Translations under genes and position numbers: made by a program | Shown: positions 44,320 to 53,873 of the stretch, piece after piece | How positions within the stretch are numbered: the stretch's first letter is position 1 | Layout: every line of letters begins with the position of its first letter | Origin: Paraburkholderia aromaticivorans | Lineage (GTDB): Bacteria; Pseudomonadota; Gammaproteobacteria; Burkholderiales; Burkholderiaceae | Length of the DNA stretch: 64,000 bases | NCBI RefSeq assembly: GCF_012689525.1 | Contig: NZ_CP051514.1 | Location: 1,922,001-1,986,000 of the forward strand | Direction of reading: 5' to 3' | The notes under the pieces: model-generated | Seen by the model: only the letters and a program-made list of their open reading frames with translations | What the model was told of the DNA's origin: nothing | Database searches by the model: none

Positions 44320-45498
44320 CTAGTGACTCTTTCTGGCGCGGTGCGCCTTGGATGCTTCGACGGCCTTTTGCGCTGCTTCGAGCAGGGTTTCGGCCGCGAT
44401 GATGGGAAGTCCGCTGTCGCGCACGATCCGGCGTCCTTCTTCGACATGGGTGCCAGCCAGGCGTACGACAAGCGGCACCCGCAGATTCTTTGCCGCCTGC
44501 ACGACCCCTTCGGCAACCCAGTCGCAGCGGTTGATGCCGGCGAAGATGTTCACCAGAATCGCGGAGACATTCGGATCCGACAGGACCAGCCGGAACGCGG
44601 CGGCCACCCGCTCGGGCGAAGCGCCGCCACCCACGTCGAGAAAGTTCGCGGGTTCACCGCCCGCGTATTTGATGGTGTCCATCGTGGCCATCGCGAGACC
44701 GGCGCCGTTGATGATGCAGCCAATGTCGCCTTCCAGCCCGACGTAGTTGAGCCCGAATTGAGCGGCTTCAGCTTCGCGCGGGTCTTCCTGCGCGGCGTCA
44801 CGCATCTCGGAGACATGCGGATGACGGAACAGGCCGTTGTCGTCGAAGGAAACTTTGGCGTCGAGTGCGATGACACGGTCGTCATGGGTCACGACGAGCG
44901 GATTGATTTCCACCATGGTCGCGTCGAGATCGCGGAACGCGCGGTAAGCGCCCATGATCGCGGCAACGGCACGGCTCACCTGTTTGCTGTTCAGACCGAG
45001 CCCGAACGCCAGCTCGCGCGCCTGGAACGGCTGAAGACCGACAGCCGGTTCGACGACCGTTTGCAAAACGGCCTCCGGCGCAGTGTGGACGATTTCCTCG
45101 ATGTCCATGCCGCCCTGTGCCGACACGATCACACGCACGCGTTCGGCCTTGCGATCGAGCACGATGCCCAGATAAATTTCGCGCTCGAATTTTTCGGCCA
45201 CTTCTACATAGACCCGCTCGACGATCTTGCCTTCCGGTCCGGTCTGTCCCGTCACCAGGCGCTTGCCGAACAGTCCGCTCGCCGCTTCGTGCACCTCGTG
45301 ATAGGTCTCGCACAATTTAATGCCGCCTGCCTTGCCACGTGCGCCGGAGTGAATTTGCGCTTTCACGGCCCAATGCCAGCCGCCGAGTTCCGTGGCGCAA
45401 TACACGGCCTGGTCGGGTGTATAGGCGACTGCGCCGCGCTGGATCGGCACGCCGAAGCCGGACAGCAGTTCCTTGGCCTGATATTCATGGATATCCAT
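44320..45498 (-). CDS. mtkA: Malate-CoA ligase beta subunit (malate thiokinase)
   Basis: This 392-residue ATP-grasp subunit of the SucC type begins [20 protein letters not shown], with the nucleotide-binding segment [18 protein letters not shown] and metal-binding [11 protein letters not shown]. Residues [20 protein letters not shown] are the conserved substrate-phosphate loop. Together with MtkB it forms malyl-CoA. ATG 45498 gives the family start. The gene sits 60 bp after hprA. Confidence 0.9.
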   Translation of the reverse strand: MDIHEYQAKELLSGFGVPIQRGAVAYTPDQAVYCATELGGWHWAVKAQIHSGARGKAGGIKLCETYHEVHEAASGLFGKRLVTGQTGPEGKIVERVYVEVAEKFEREIYLGIVLDRKAERVRVIVSAQGGMDIEEIVHTAPEAVLQTVVEPAVGLQPFQARELAFGLGLNSKQVSRAVAAIMGAYRAFRDLDATMVEINPLVVTHDDRVIALDAKVSFDDNGLFRHPHVSEMRDAAQEDPREAEAAQFGLNYVGLEGDIGCIINGAGLAMATMDTIKYAGGEPANFLDVGGGASPERVAAAFRLVLSDPNVSAILVNIFAGINRCDWVAEGVVQAAKNLRVPLVVRLAGTHVEEGRRIVRDSGLPIIAAETLLEAAQKAVEASKAHRARKSH

Positions 45499-45557
45499 GG
45501 TGGTCTTCCCGAACGAATGAAATGATGGGGTGCGTCGAATGTGTGTTCCAGCCGCGA

Positions 45558-46520
45558 TCAGACGACGAGATGCTGCGGCTCGCCACGCGCGAATGCCTCC
45601 ACGTTGTCGATCAGCTGGTCTGCGAGGAACTGCATCGCGCCGTCCGACGCCCACGCGACGTGCGGTGTCAGGATGAAGTTCGGCAGGTCCAGTTCGAGCA
45701 GCGGATTGCCTTCCTTGGGCGGCTCCGTGGTCAGGACGTCGAAGCCTGCGCCCGCGATCAATCCTTCGCGCAGTGCCGTGGCGAGCGACGCTTCGCACAC
45801 GAGGCCGCCGCGTGCGGTGTTGATGAGCAAGGCGCTGCGCTTCATCATGCGCAACTGATCGAGCGCAATCAGATGGTGCGTTTCCGGTCTGAGCGGCATG
45901 TGCAACGACACGACATCCGCTTCGCGCAGCAGCGTATCGAGCGGCGTGTAGGCGATGTCGTGTGCCTTCTCCTTCGCCTTCGACGAAGCGTGCTCCGCAA
46001 ACAGCACGCGCATGCCGAAGCCGCGCGCAATGGCGGCGGTGCCTTGTCCCAGCGAGCCTTCGCCGATGATTCCGATGGTCGCGCCATGCAAGTCGCGAAT
46101 CGGATGATCGAAGAAGCAGAACTGCTTGGAGTTTTGCCACCGGCCGCGCCGCACATCGTCGCGATACGCCAGCAGATTGCGGCGCAGCGCGAGAATGAGC
46201 GCGAACGTATGTTCGGGCACGGTGTGCGTCGCGTATTGCCGGATGTTCGTCACGGCGATACCGTGCGCCTTGCAGTACACGGTATCGATGACGTCATGGC
46301 CGGTTGCCGCCACCGCGATCAGCTTTAGACGCGGCAGCCTGGCGAGCGTTTCGGCGCGCAACGGCACCTTGTTCGTGATCGCAATGGTTGCGCCTTCGAG
46401 CCGGTCCGCCGCCTCGTTCGCCGCGCTCACGGCATATTGTTGCCAATGATGCTCGAAGGCCGGACGCCGCACGTCGGCCTTCAACGTGGAGCGATCGAGA
46501 AAAACAATGTCATGTCGCAT
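45558..46520 (-). CDS. hprA: Hydroxypyruvate reductase (serine cycle)
   Basis: This 320-residue D-2-hydroxyacid dehydrogenase has the cofactor fold [17 protein letters not shown], catalytic arginine in [11 protein letters not shown], glutamate in DVLTTEPP and histidine in LTPHVAWAS. It reduces hydroxypyruvate to glycerate with NAD(P)H. The cofactor loop reads GEGSLG where most homologues have GxGxxG; the change is conservative. It follows sgaA by 51 bp, as expected for consecutive serine-cycle steps. Glycerate kinase, which should act next, is not in the window. Confidence 0.9.
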   Translation of the reverse strand: MRHDIVFLDRSTLKADVRRPAFEHHWQQYAVSAANEAADRLEGATIAITNKVPLRAETLARLPRLKLIAVAATGHDVIDTVYCKAHGIAVTNIRQYATHTVPEHTFALILALRRNLLAYRDDVRRGRWQNSKQFCFFDHPIRDLHGATIGIIGEGSLGQGTAAIARGFGMRVLFAEHASSKAKEKAHDIAYTPLDTLLREADVVSLHMPLRPETHHLIALDQLRMMKRSALLINTARGGLVCEASLATALREGLIAGAGFDVLTTEPPKEGNPLLELDLPNFILTPHVAWASDGAMQFLADQLIDNVEAFARGEPQHLVV

Positions 46521-46571
46521 ACTGTCGGCGTCCTGGCGGCAAGGTCCTGGTTGAGGATAGGCAATAGAGGC

Positions 46572-47807
46572 TCAAGCCGCGGCGGCGATGCGCGCGGGCT
46601 GCGCTTTCTGCGCGCGGTCGTGAGTGCGCCAGTACTGCGCGGCGGCGCCGGTGCCACTGCCCGGGCGTACGTTGATGCCGATGTCGAGCATCGCCATCTC
46701 CGCGCCCGCGATGGCGCCCATCAGCATCAACTCGTTCAGATCGCCAAGGTGGCCGATGCGGAACACCTTGCCCGCGACTTTCGACAAGCCCGCGCCGAGT
46801 GCCAGGTTGTAGCGGCGGAACGCGATGTCGATGACCTGCGCGGCATTGAAACCTTCGGGTACGACGATCGCGCTAACCGTGTCGGAATGCCACTTGGGCG
46901 CCTTGGCGCACAACTCGAGCCCCCAGCCTTCGGTCACTGCGACGCGCACGCCTTGCGCGAGGTAATGATGACGGGCGAAGACGTTGTCGAGACCTTCCTG
47001 AAGAATCAGATCGAGCGCAGTGCGCAGACCGTAGAGCAGCGACAGCGCCGGTGTGTAGGGGAAGTAGCCGGTCGCATTGGCCTTGATCATGTCGGTGAGA
47101 TCGAAGTAGCAGCGCCGCGACTTTGCGTGTTCGATGGCCTTCAACGCCTTGGGGCTGACACACAGGATGCCGAGACCCGCCGGCAGCATCAGGCCTTTCT
47201 GCGAACCCGTGACCGCGAGGTCGACGCGCCAGTCGTCCATGCGAAAGTCAATGCAGCCGATCGAACTCACACCGTCGACGAACAACAGCGCCGGATGGTG
47301 CGCGCTATCCATCGCGTGGCGCAGCGCGCCGATGTCGCTCGTCACGCCGGTCGCGGTCTCGTTGTGACACGCGAGAATGCCCTTGATCGCATGCTGCTTG
47401 TCCGCGCGCAACACCTCCTCGATACGCTCGACGGGCACGCCTTCACCCCAGTCGACGTCGATGATTTCGACTTCGAAACCGAGGCGTTGCGCCATATCGG
47501 CCCACAGGTGACTGAACTGTCCGAAACGCGCGACCAGCACCTTATCGCCCGGCGACAGCGTGTTGGTGAGCGCCGCTTCCCATGCGCCGGTTCCCGATGA
47601 CGGAAAGACGAACGGCTGGCCGCTCGTGGTCTTGTAGATCGATTTGAGATCGCTCAATATGCCGTTGGTTAACTCGGGAAAGCGGCTTGAACGGTGGTCT
47701 TCCATTGAGACCATCATCGCCCGCAACACAGCATCGGGGATATTCGTGGGGCCCGGAACGGCGAGAAAATTGCGACCCGGGATGCGCGTGCCTGATGTAT
47801 TCGACAT
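46572..47807 (-). CDS. sgaA: Serine-glyoxylate aminotransferase
   Basis: This 411-residue class V PLP aminotransferase (MSNTSGTRIPGRNFLAVPGP) has the Schiff-base lysine in AVTGSQKGLMLPAG and the cofactor aspartate in LLFVDGVSSIG. It makes hydroxypyruvate and glycine from serine and glyoxylate, the amino-group step of the serine cycle. The length and the N-terminus match methylotroph SgaA. It starts 42 bp after glyA in the same operon. Confidence 0.92.
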   Translation of the reverse strand: MSNTSGTRIPGRNFLAVPGPTNIPDAVLRAMMVSMEDHRSSRFPELTNGILSDLKSIYKTTSGQPFVFPSSGTGAWEAALTNTLSPGDKVLVARFGQFSHLWADMAQRLGFEVEIIDVDWGEGVPVERIEEVLRADKQHAIKGILACHNETATGVTSDIGALRHAMDSAHHPALLFVDGVSSIGCIDFRMDDWRVDLAVTGSQKGLMLPAGLGILCVSPKALKAIEHAKSRRCYFDLTDMIKANATGYFPYTPALSLLYGLRTALDLILQEGLDNVFARHHYLAQGVRVAVTEGWGLELCAKAPKWHSDTVSAIVVPEGFNAAQVIDIAFRRYNLALGAGLSKVAGKVFRIGHLGDLNELMLMGAIAGAEMAMLDIGINVRPGSGTGAAAQYWRTHDRAQKAQPARIAAAA

Positions 47808-47849
47808 GTCTTGACTCCTCCGTTCTTGCAGCGGTATTGACAGGTATGT

Positions 47850-49145
47850 TCAGATCGCGGTATGGCCTGCGATGGCTTCGTGCGGATGGTTCGGCGCGTC
47901 GCCGTAAACCGGAAACTGACTGGTCAGTGCATTCACCGCATCCGTTACGCGGCGGATCACCAGATCGTTTTGCGGCGCTTCGAGCACGTCGGCGATCAGA
48001 TTGGCAAGCTGCTGCGCTTCGTGGTCGCCGAAACCGCGCGTCGTCATCGCGGGCGAGCCGACGCGGATGCCGCTCGTCACGAACGGCTTTTGCGGATCGT
48101 TCGGAATTGCGTTCTTGTTGACGGTGATCGAGGCTTTGCCGAGCGCCGCCTCAGCGTCCTTGCCGGTGATGTTTTTCGGCCGCAGGTCGACGAGAAAAAG
48201 GTGAGAGTCGGTGCGCCCCGACACGATGCGCAGGCCGCGTGCCTGTAGCGTTTCGGCCATGATTCGCGCGTTGGTGATGACCTGCTGCTGGTATTGCCTG
48301 AACTCGTCGGTCATCGCTTCGCGGAATGCAACGGCCTTCGCGGCGATCACGTGCATCAAGGGCCCACCCTGGATACCCGGGAAGATGGTCGAATTGAGCA
48401 CCTTCTCGTGTTCGGCGCTGGACAGGATGAGACCGCCGCGCGGTCCGCGCAACGTCTTGTGGGTCGTGGACGTCACGAAGTCGGCGATACCCACCGGGCT
48501 CGGATAAAGGCCGGCGGCAATCAGGCCGGCGTAGTGCGCCATGTCGACGAACAGATACGCGCCCACCGCGTCCGCAATGGCGCGAAAACGCTGCCAGTCG
48601 ATCACGAGCGAATAAGCCGACGCACCTGCGACGATCATGCGTGGCTTGTGTTCATGCGCCAGCCGTTCGACTTCGTCGTAGTCGATGACTTCCGTGTCGG
48701 GATGCAGGCCATACGAGACTGCCTTGAAGAGTTTGCCGCTCACGTTCACCGAGGCGCCGTGAGTCAGGTGTCCACCGTGGGCAAGCGACATGCCGAGGAT
48801 CGTGTCGCCGGGTTTCAGCATGGCGAGGTAGACGGCCTGATTCGCCTGCGAACCGGAGTGCGGCTGCACGTTCGCGTAGTCGGCGTTGAAAAGCTGTTTG
48901 GCGCGATCGATCGCCAACTGCTCGGCCACATCCACATGCTCGCAACCACCGTAGTACCGCTTGCCGGGATAGCCTTCGGCATACTTGTTGGTGAGCAGCG
49001 ACCCTTGCGCTTCCAGCACGCCAGGCGACGCATAGTTCTCCGATGCAATCAATTCGATATGATGTTGCTGGCGGAGCGATTCCGCGAAAATGGCCCGATG
49101 CAATTCCGGATCGGTTGCCGCGATGGTTTGTTTGAAGCTGAACAT
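47850..49145 (-). CDS. glyA: Serine hydroxymethyltransferase
   Basis: This 431-residue fold-type I PLP enzyme has the cofactor lysine in [15 protein letters not shown] and the N-terminal segment [20 protein letters not shown]. It joins glycine and methylene-THF to serine, the entry of C1 units into the serine cycle. A second, housekeeping glyA would be expected elsewhere in the genome. ATG 49145 has AAGAGG upstream; GTG 49151 would add two residues. It is the first gene of the seven-gene minus-strand operon. Confidence 0.93.
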   Translation of the reverse strand: MFSFKQTIAATDPELHRAIFAESLRQQHHIELIASENYASPGVLEAQGSLLTNKYAEGYPGKRYYGGCEHVDVAEQLAIDRAKQLFNADYANVQPHSGSQANQAVYLAMLKPGDTILGMSLAHGGHLTHGASVNVSGKLFKAVSYGLHPDTEVIDYDEVERLAHEHKPRMIVAGASAYSLVIDWQRFRAIADAVGAYLFVDMAHYAGLIAAGLYPSPVGIADFVTSTTHKTLRGPRGGLILSSAEHEKVLNSTIFPGIQGGPLMHVIAAKAVAFREAMTDEFRQYQQQVITNARIMAETLQARGLRIVSGRTDSHLFLVDLRPKNITGKDAEAALGKASITVNKNAIPNDPQKPFVTSGIRVGSPAMTTRGFGDHEAQQLANLIADVLEAPQNDLVIRRVTDAVNALTSQFPVYGDAPNHPHEAIAGHTAI

Positions 49146-49285
49146 GGGCACGCCTCTTGTCTGTTGTCGGTAATCTGTCGAGCAGATAGGTCATGAGGCT
49201 TCGCAGAGTTTCGTGCTCTGCCTTGCCTGTTGAAACGATGGTAGTGGCGTGCCGCCGAATTGACTCATTCCGGTTTCTTATCCAA

Positions 49286-49350
49286 CCCATAACCTGCCCT
49301 GCGGCCCAATGACGGCGGGCATCGAACACAAAGCTGTACTCCGTTATGGG
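49286..49350. promoter_or_regulatory. Inverted repeat in the divergent glyA/LysR control region
   Basis: CCCATAAC (49286-49293) is repeated inverted as GTTATGGG (49343-49350) in the 282-bp gap between the serine-cycle operon and its LysR gene. Exact inverted octamers about 50 bp apart fit two sites for a tetrameric LysR protein. Confidence 0.45.
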
Positions 49351-49427
49351 CATTGCCGTCGTAACCACGGCTGATACAGTGGTGGCACCAGAACGGAGCC
49401 AATGGAGCTGTGCGAGGAGAGAGGCGG

Positions 49428-50339
49428 ATGCTGCATTTGACATTGCGTCAACTGAGGGTCTTTGAGGCAGCCGCGCGCCATTTGAGCTTTTCCCGCGCCG
49501 CGGAAGAATTGCATATGACGCAACCTGGCGTTTCGGGCCAGCTCAAACATCTGGAGGAAAGCGTCGGCATGCCGCTTTTCGAGCAAATGGGTCGGCGTAT
49601 TTTTCTGACGGAAGTGGGCCAGCAGGTATACAGCCACACCCGCTCGATTCAACAGCAACTGGCGATTCTCGAAGAGTCGCTCGATCAGTTGCGCGACACG
49701 AAGCAGGGGAAGATCAAAATCTCTGCGGTGTCGGGGACGGCCAGCTACCTGGCGCTGCAACTCATCGCGAAGTACACGAAGTCGTTTCCCGGTGTGCGCG
49801 TGCATCTGAACGTCGCCAACCGGGGAACGGTATTAGGCGAGCTGGCGAGCAACGAAACGGACCTGGCGATCATGGGGCAGCCGCCGGAGGGGCAGGGGCT
49901 CGTCGCGCAACGGTTCATGAAGAACCCCTTGGTGGTGATTGCGCCACCCGATCACCCGCTCGCCCGGCAGCGCGCGATTCCGCTGTCAGCGCTGGAAGGT
50001 GAGATCTTTCTGGTGCGTGAGCCGGGTTCCGGCACGCGGCGCGCGATGGAGCGTTTTTTTGCCGAGCATCGCATCACGTTCCGGCCGGGCATGGAGGTGA
50101 GCAGCAACGATGCGGTCAAGTGCGGCGTGCATGCCGGGATGGGTTTGTCCATCGTCCCGCTGCAGACCATCATGCCGGAGCTGGAGACGCTACGCATCAA
50201 GGTGCTCGACGTGGAACGCTTTCCGATTGTCCGGTATCTGTACGTCGTGCATCGCGAGAGCAAGCATTTGTCGGCGGCGGCGGATGCGTTTAAAGACACG
50301 TTGCTGGCGGAGGCGGCGCGGGCGGTGGGGGAAGGGTAA
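49428..50339 (+). CDS. LysR-family regulator, CbbR/QscR-like, probable serine-cycle activator
   Basis: This 303-residue protein has a winged helix (LRQLRVFEAAARHLSFSRAA, then LHMTQPGVSGQLKHLEESVG). Its effector domain resembles CbbR: GLVAQRFMKNPLVVIAPPDH, then EGEIFLVREPGSGTRRAMER. QscR, the Methylobacterium serine-cycle regulator, belongs to this subgroup. It is divergent from glyA, the usual place for a LysR activator. ATG 49428 with GAGGCG upstream starts the domain. The target is inferred from arrangement; the effector is unknown. Confidence 0.85.
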   Translation: MLHLTLRQLRVFEAAARHLSFSRAAEELHMTQPGVSGQLKHLEESVGMPLFEQMGRRIFLTEVGQQVYSHTRSIQQQLAILEESLDQLRDTKQGKIKISAVSGTASYLALQLIAKYTKSFPGVRVHLNVANRGTVLGELASNETDLAIMGQPPEGQGLVAQRFMKNPLVVIAPPDHPLARQRAIPLSALEGEIFLVREPGSGTRRAMERFFAEHRITFRPGMEVSSNDAVKCGVHAGMGLSIVPLQTIMPELETLRIKVLDVERFPIVRYLYVVHRESKHLSAAADAFKDTLLAEAARAVGEG

Positions 50340-50389
50340 GGGTAACGGCGTGCAGCCTAAGAGGTGGCCGCCCGCCACCCGCAGCGCCA

Positions 50390-51214
50390 TCACGCCACAA
50401 CCAGCACTTCCCCCTTCCCTTCGACCGACACATCTCCCACCCAACGCCGCGGCGTAGTCTCCGCCAGCGCTGCAAACGCGCCACCTTCACGAGCAAGACT
50501 GCGTGACATCAGTCGCCAGAACACGTCGACGTCGCCGTGATTTTCTGTAAAGCGATTCCCGAGCAACGGTTGTGCGCCCGGCAACACAAGCGAACCGCGC
50601 CGCATGCCGTAGGCGAGATGTTCGCCCACCTGGCCCGCGATCCCAATCGTGCCCGCTACCATCCGCGACGCCGCGAAAGCGCCGGCACTGCCGAACACCA
50701 GCGCAATGCCGCGTCGCATCCGGTCGCCGAAGCGCTCGCCCGCATCGCCGCGCACAATGAGCGTGCCGCCGCGCATGCCGTCCATGTCTCCGGGCAACGC
50801 GGCAGCGGCAAAGTCTCCCGTATTGCCGCCGATTTCAATACGGCCGCCAGTCAGTTCGCAGGCAGTGAAACTGCCACTGTCGCCGGAAGCGACGATGGAG
50901 CCCGCCGTCATCTGCGCGCCGAGCAGATCGCCGACACTGCCTTCGACGATCAACTGCCCACCGTCCATCTTCTCGCCGACGCGATCAAAGCGGCGCAGAT
51001 CGCCGGCGAACACGAGACAAGGCGTGTCGCCTGAAGCGTTGTCGTCAAGAAGAACGTCGAAGAGTTCGGCCAGCGCCAGGCGTTCCGTGCCGTGCCACAG
51101 CGGCAGACTCTCGATCTCGTGAACCGTAAGCCCGGCGAGCGCAGCGGGCAATAAATCTCGCGCATCGATGCGTAGCGCAGGCACGTGTCTGAGGCTCAGC
51201 GTGATGCGCTTCAT
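50390..51214 (-). CDS. fhcC: Formyltransferase/hydrolase complex subunit C
   Basis: This 274-residue glycine-rich beta-helix protein is related to FwdC/FmdC of archaeal formylmethanofuran dehydrogenase, with repeated turns such as GGQLIVEGSVGDLLGAQMTA and GGTLIVRGDAGERFGDRMRR. In bacteria FhcC is a structural subunit of the complex that hydrolyses formyl-methylofuran to formate. The start overlaps fhcD by 4 bp (ATGA). It is convergent with the LysR gene (50 bp apart) and ends the fhc operon. Confidence 0.9.
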   Translation of the reverse strand: MKRITLSLRHVPALRIDARDLLPAALAGLTVHEIESLPLWHGTERLALAELFDVLLDDNASGDTPCLVFAGDLRRFDRVGEKMDGGQLIVEGSVGDLLGAQMTAGSIVASGDSGSFTACELTGGRIEIGGNTGDFAAAALPGDMDGMRGGTLIVRGDAGERFGDRMRRGIALVFGSAGAFAASRMVAGTIGIAGQVGEHLAYGMRRGSLVLPGAQPLLGNRFTENHGDVDVFWRLMSRSLAREGGAFAALAETTPRRWVGDVSVEGKGEVLVVA

Positions 51215-52176
51215 GAAACCTCCCGGTCGCCGCACAGTTGGCGCAAGTGGAAGTGAAACGGTCCGAGCTTGCCGCCGTAATTGCCCGCCGAGATACGCAG
51301 GACGCCCGCCGCCGCACCACGCGCCGTCACGGCCTGGATGCCTGCGCGCATCGCTTGTGCGACATCGGCGTCGCTGAGTCCGTCGATGACGATTTCCAGC
51401 ACGCTGCGCGTATCCGCAGTCAGTTCGGTGCGAGGCGCGAGTTCGGCGAGAGTGGGGCAGAACGCGTCGTTGGTCGAGGCGGGCAGCGCCGAATACTTCG
51501 AGCCGACTTTCGAGCCGGAGCGCACCACGCCACCTGGAAACGGCATGATCACGTTCGGAACGCACCGCATCGCGTTGACGGCAGCTTCCGCTGCGGCAAG
51601 CGCCGCATCCGTATCGCGCGCGAGAAACAGCAGGTTGCCGCCGCCCACTCCCTTGATGACCGCAGTCGTTTCCTCGGCGACGAATTCGCCGTCCATCACA
51701 GGGATGCGCCAGTAGCGCACGCCGTCGATCATCTTCGAAATCTGCCAGCCATCCCCAAAAAAGCGCAGGTTTTTGGCCAGGGCGATGGGTTCTCCCGCTG
51801 CGATACCCGCATAGACAGCGGTGGTCGGACAAGTGAGCACGCACTGGCCCACGCGGCGTTCGACCTGTTTGGCCAACTCCTTGCCGGACATCGAAAACAG
51901 CAGGATGGCGATGCCCGGTCTGCCGTCCGGCGATTCCTCCGGCGGGATCGCCCCCTCGATGCCCGCCTCGCAGCCACAGGCGATCACGGACGTTGCGAAG
52001 CCCGTCGCCGCGATTGCCGCGTGGCGTGCCCAGGTTTCGTTGCGGGCGGTGATGATGAGGCGCGTCGCTTTCATCGGGAACGCTTCGGCGAACGTGTCGT
52101 CGATTGTCACGCCGTTGATGGCGAGCGGCGTCACCGTCGCGGCGGTGTCGGGCTGCATGCTAACGGCGCCGCTCAT
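51211..52176 (-). CDS. fhcD: Formylmethanofuran:tetrahydromethanopterin formyltransferase (subunit D)
   Basis: This 321-residue Ftr-type protein has the recognisable LTCPTTAVYAGIA, FVAEETTAVIKGVGGGNLLF and VGSKYSALPASTNDAFCPTL segments. It moves the formyl group from H4MPT to methylofuran; subunits A-C then hydrolyse it to formate. ATG 52176 is chosen because the family start follows and because it overlaps the fhcA stop. The order B-A-D-C is the common bacterial one. Confidence 0.92.
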   Translation of the reverse strand: MSGAVSMQPDTAATVTPLAINGVTIDDTFAEAFPMKATRLIITARNETWARHAAIAATGFATSVIACGCEAGIEGAIPPEESPDGRPGIAILLFSMSGKELAKQVERRVGQCVLTCPTTAVYAGIAAGEPIALAKNLRFFGDGWQISKMIDGVRYWRIPVMDGEFVAEETTAVIKGVGGGNLLFLARDTDAALAAAEAAVNAMRCVPNVIMPFPGGVVRSGSKVGSKYSALPASTNDAFCPTLAELAPRTELTADTRSVLEIVIDGLSDADVAQAMRAGIQAVTARGAAAGVLRISAGNYGGKLGPFHFHLRQLCGDREVS

Positions 52177-53873
52177 GATTGCTGTCCCGCAGGCTCGTGC
52201 GGGTGGACGCTGCACGCGGCGGGCAGCAGCCGGCCGCCGTTGCAGCACGAGCACAACTCGTCGCGGCCGATCGCGGCGTGACGGAAGTTGAACGCCAGAT
52301 AGGTATCGCTGTATTCGGCCAGCGTGCGCTCGATCGAGCGGTCGAACTCCGGCTCGACATAGTGCGTGCCGCCGGCGGGCGTCGCGACGATGCGGCCGTT
52401 GCGCGCGACCAGTTCGCCATCCTTGAACACATACTCGGGCGCGGTAAACATCGCCTCACGGTCGGCCTGCTCGCGATACACGGCGATATCGGCGGCAGCG
52501 CCCGCATTCAGACGTCCACGGTCGCGCAGGCCGAGCAACCTGGCTGGGGCGGCGCGCGTCAGGATGGCGATCTCGTCGAAACTCAGTTCGCGCGTCATGC
52601 TCGCCAGCGCGGCTTGCTGCGCGACATCGGGATGCAGCTTCGCGAGCTGTTCGTCACGGAACGATTTGTCCATCAGCAGTCGGATCAGGTGGGGATAGCT
52701 GGTGAAGGGGCCGCCGTTCGGATGATCGGTGGTCAAGGTAATCTGCCACGGGTTCTTCACCATCAGGAACAGTTCGAGCCCGATCGTCCATTGCAATGCG
52801 TTGACGTAGCTTTGCTCGCGATAGCGAAACGGTACGACACCGCAACCCGCATCGCATTCGATGTCGCCAGCGATCCATTTGCGCGGCGACGCAAACTCGG
52901 CCTGTTTGACCTGCTTCATGATGTCGCCAGATGCGGTCACCGTCTGTCCGAACATGATCTGGCCGACGTCGATCGACACATTGGGATTCGCGTTGACCGC
53001 GTCGGCGATCCGCTCGGCCGCCGAAGAAAACTTGCGCGGACCCTCGACACCATAGCTATGAAACTGAATATGCGTGAGATGCCCCGGCAGTCCTTCGAGG
53101 GCGTCGATGGTGGCGAGCGTCGACTCGACGTTACCCGGCACACCGAGATTGCTGGCATGAATGTGCAGCGGATGCGGCACACGCATGTCGGTCAGCGCGC
53201 GGGCCAGTGTCTGCAGAACCTGGCGCGGCGTAATTGCGTAATGCACATGGGTTTCGTCAATATCCAGCGCGCGCTGGTTGAACTTGAACGCTGAGATCCC
53301 ACCGGGATTCACGACCTTGACGCCGAGCGCCTTCGTCGCGTTGATCGTCCAGCCCACATAGTCGCGAATGCGTTCGAAGTCCGTGCCTTGCGCAAGCATG
53401 CGCAAAAACAGCTCGTCGTTGCCGAGCATCACGTACGCACCGTGATCGATGATCGGTGTATCGCCCATTTCAAGGTGGGTGTGACGCGCATTCGAAGCCA
53501 TCATCGCCGGCTCGAACGCAGCGGTATAGCCCATCTCGGCGTAGCGATAGCCGGTGGCGAGCGTACCGGGCGTGCAGACGCCGCACGACGCGAGTTCGCC
53601 AGAATTGGCTTCAGCCTCCCGTCGCGCCCGCGACCGATGATCTTCCGGCATCAGCATGCGCGCGAGATTGACCTTGCCGCCGCCGATGTGCGAATGCATA
53701 TCGATGCCCCCCGCCATCACGGCCATGCCGCTGACATCGTATTCGCGATCCACGGCTTCTTCAGCGGCCAGCTCGACGATGCGGCCGTCGCGCACGCCGA
53801 TATCCGCGATCTGTCCGTTGATCCGGTTGGCCGGATCGAACACCCGGCCGCCGCGCAAACGAAATGTGCTCAT
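52173..53873 (-). CDS. fhcA: Formyltransferase/hydrolase complex subunit A (formyl-methylofuran hydrolase)
   Basis: This 566-residue amidohydrolase-fold protein related to FwdA has metal ligands in GGIDMHSHIGGGKVN and in HIHASNLGVPGN, the lysine region LGVKVVNPGGISAFKFNQ and the late aspartate in LTTDHPNGGPFTSYPHLI. It hydrolyses formyl-methylofuran at a binuclear zinc site. The C-terminus is Cys/His-rich (LCSCCNGGRLL). ATG 53873 overlaps the fhcB stop (ATGA). Confidence 0.92.
   Translation of the reverse strand: MSTFRLRGGRVFDPANRINGQIADIGVRDGRIVELAAEEAVDREYDVSGMAVMAGGIDMHSHIGGGKVNLARMLMPEDHRSRARREAEANSGELASCGVCTPGTLATGYRYAEMGYTAAFEPAMMASNARHTHLEMGDTPIIDHGAYVMLGNDELFLRMLAQGTDFERIRDYVGWTINATKALGVKVVNPGGISAFKFNQRALDIDETHVHYAITPRQVLQTLARALTDMRVPHPLHIHASNLGVPGNVESTLATIDALEGLPGHLTHIQFHSYGVEGPRKFSSAAERIADAVNANPNVSIDVGQIMFGQTVTASGDIMKQVKQAEFASPRKWIAGDIECDAGCGVVPFRYREQSYVNALQWTIGLELFLMVKNPWQITLTTDHPNGGPFTSYPHLIRLLMDKSFRDEQLAKLHPDVAQQAALASMTRELSFDEIAILTRAAPARLLGLRDRGRLNAGAAADIAVYREQADREAMFTAPEYVFKDGELVARNGRIVATPAGGTHYVEPEFDRSIERTLAEYSDTYLAFNFRHAAIGRDELCSCCNGGRLLPAACSVHPHEPAGQQS

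Noticed and set aside
43404..45498. Succinyl-CoA synthetase (sucCD)
   Set aside because: The pair lies between hprA and ppc-mclA in a serine-cycle operon, which points to malate thiokinase.
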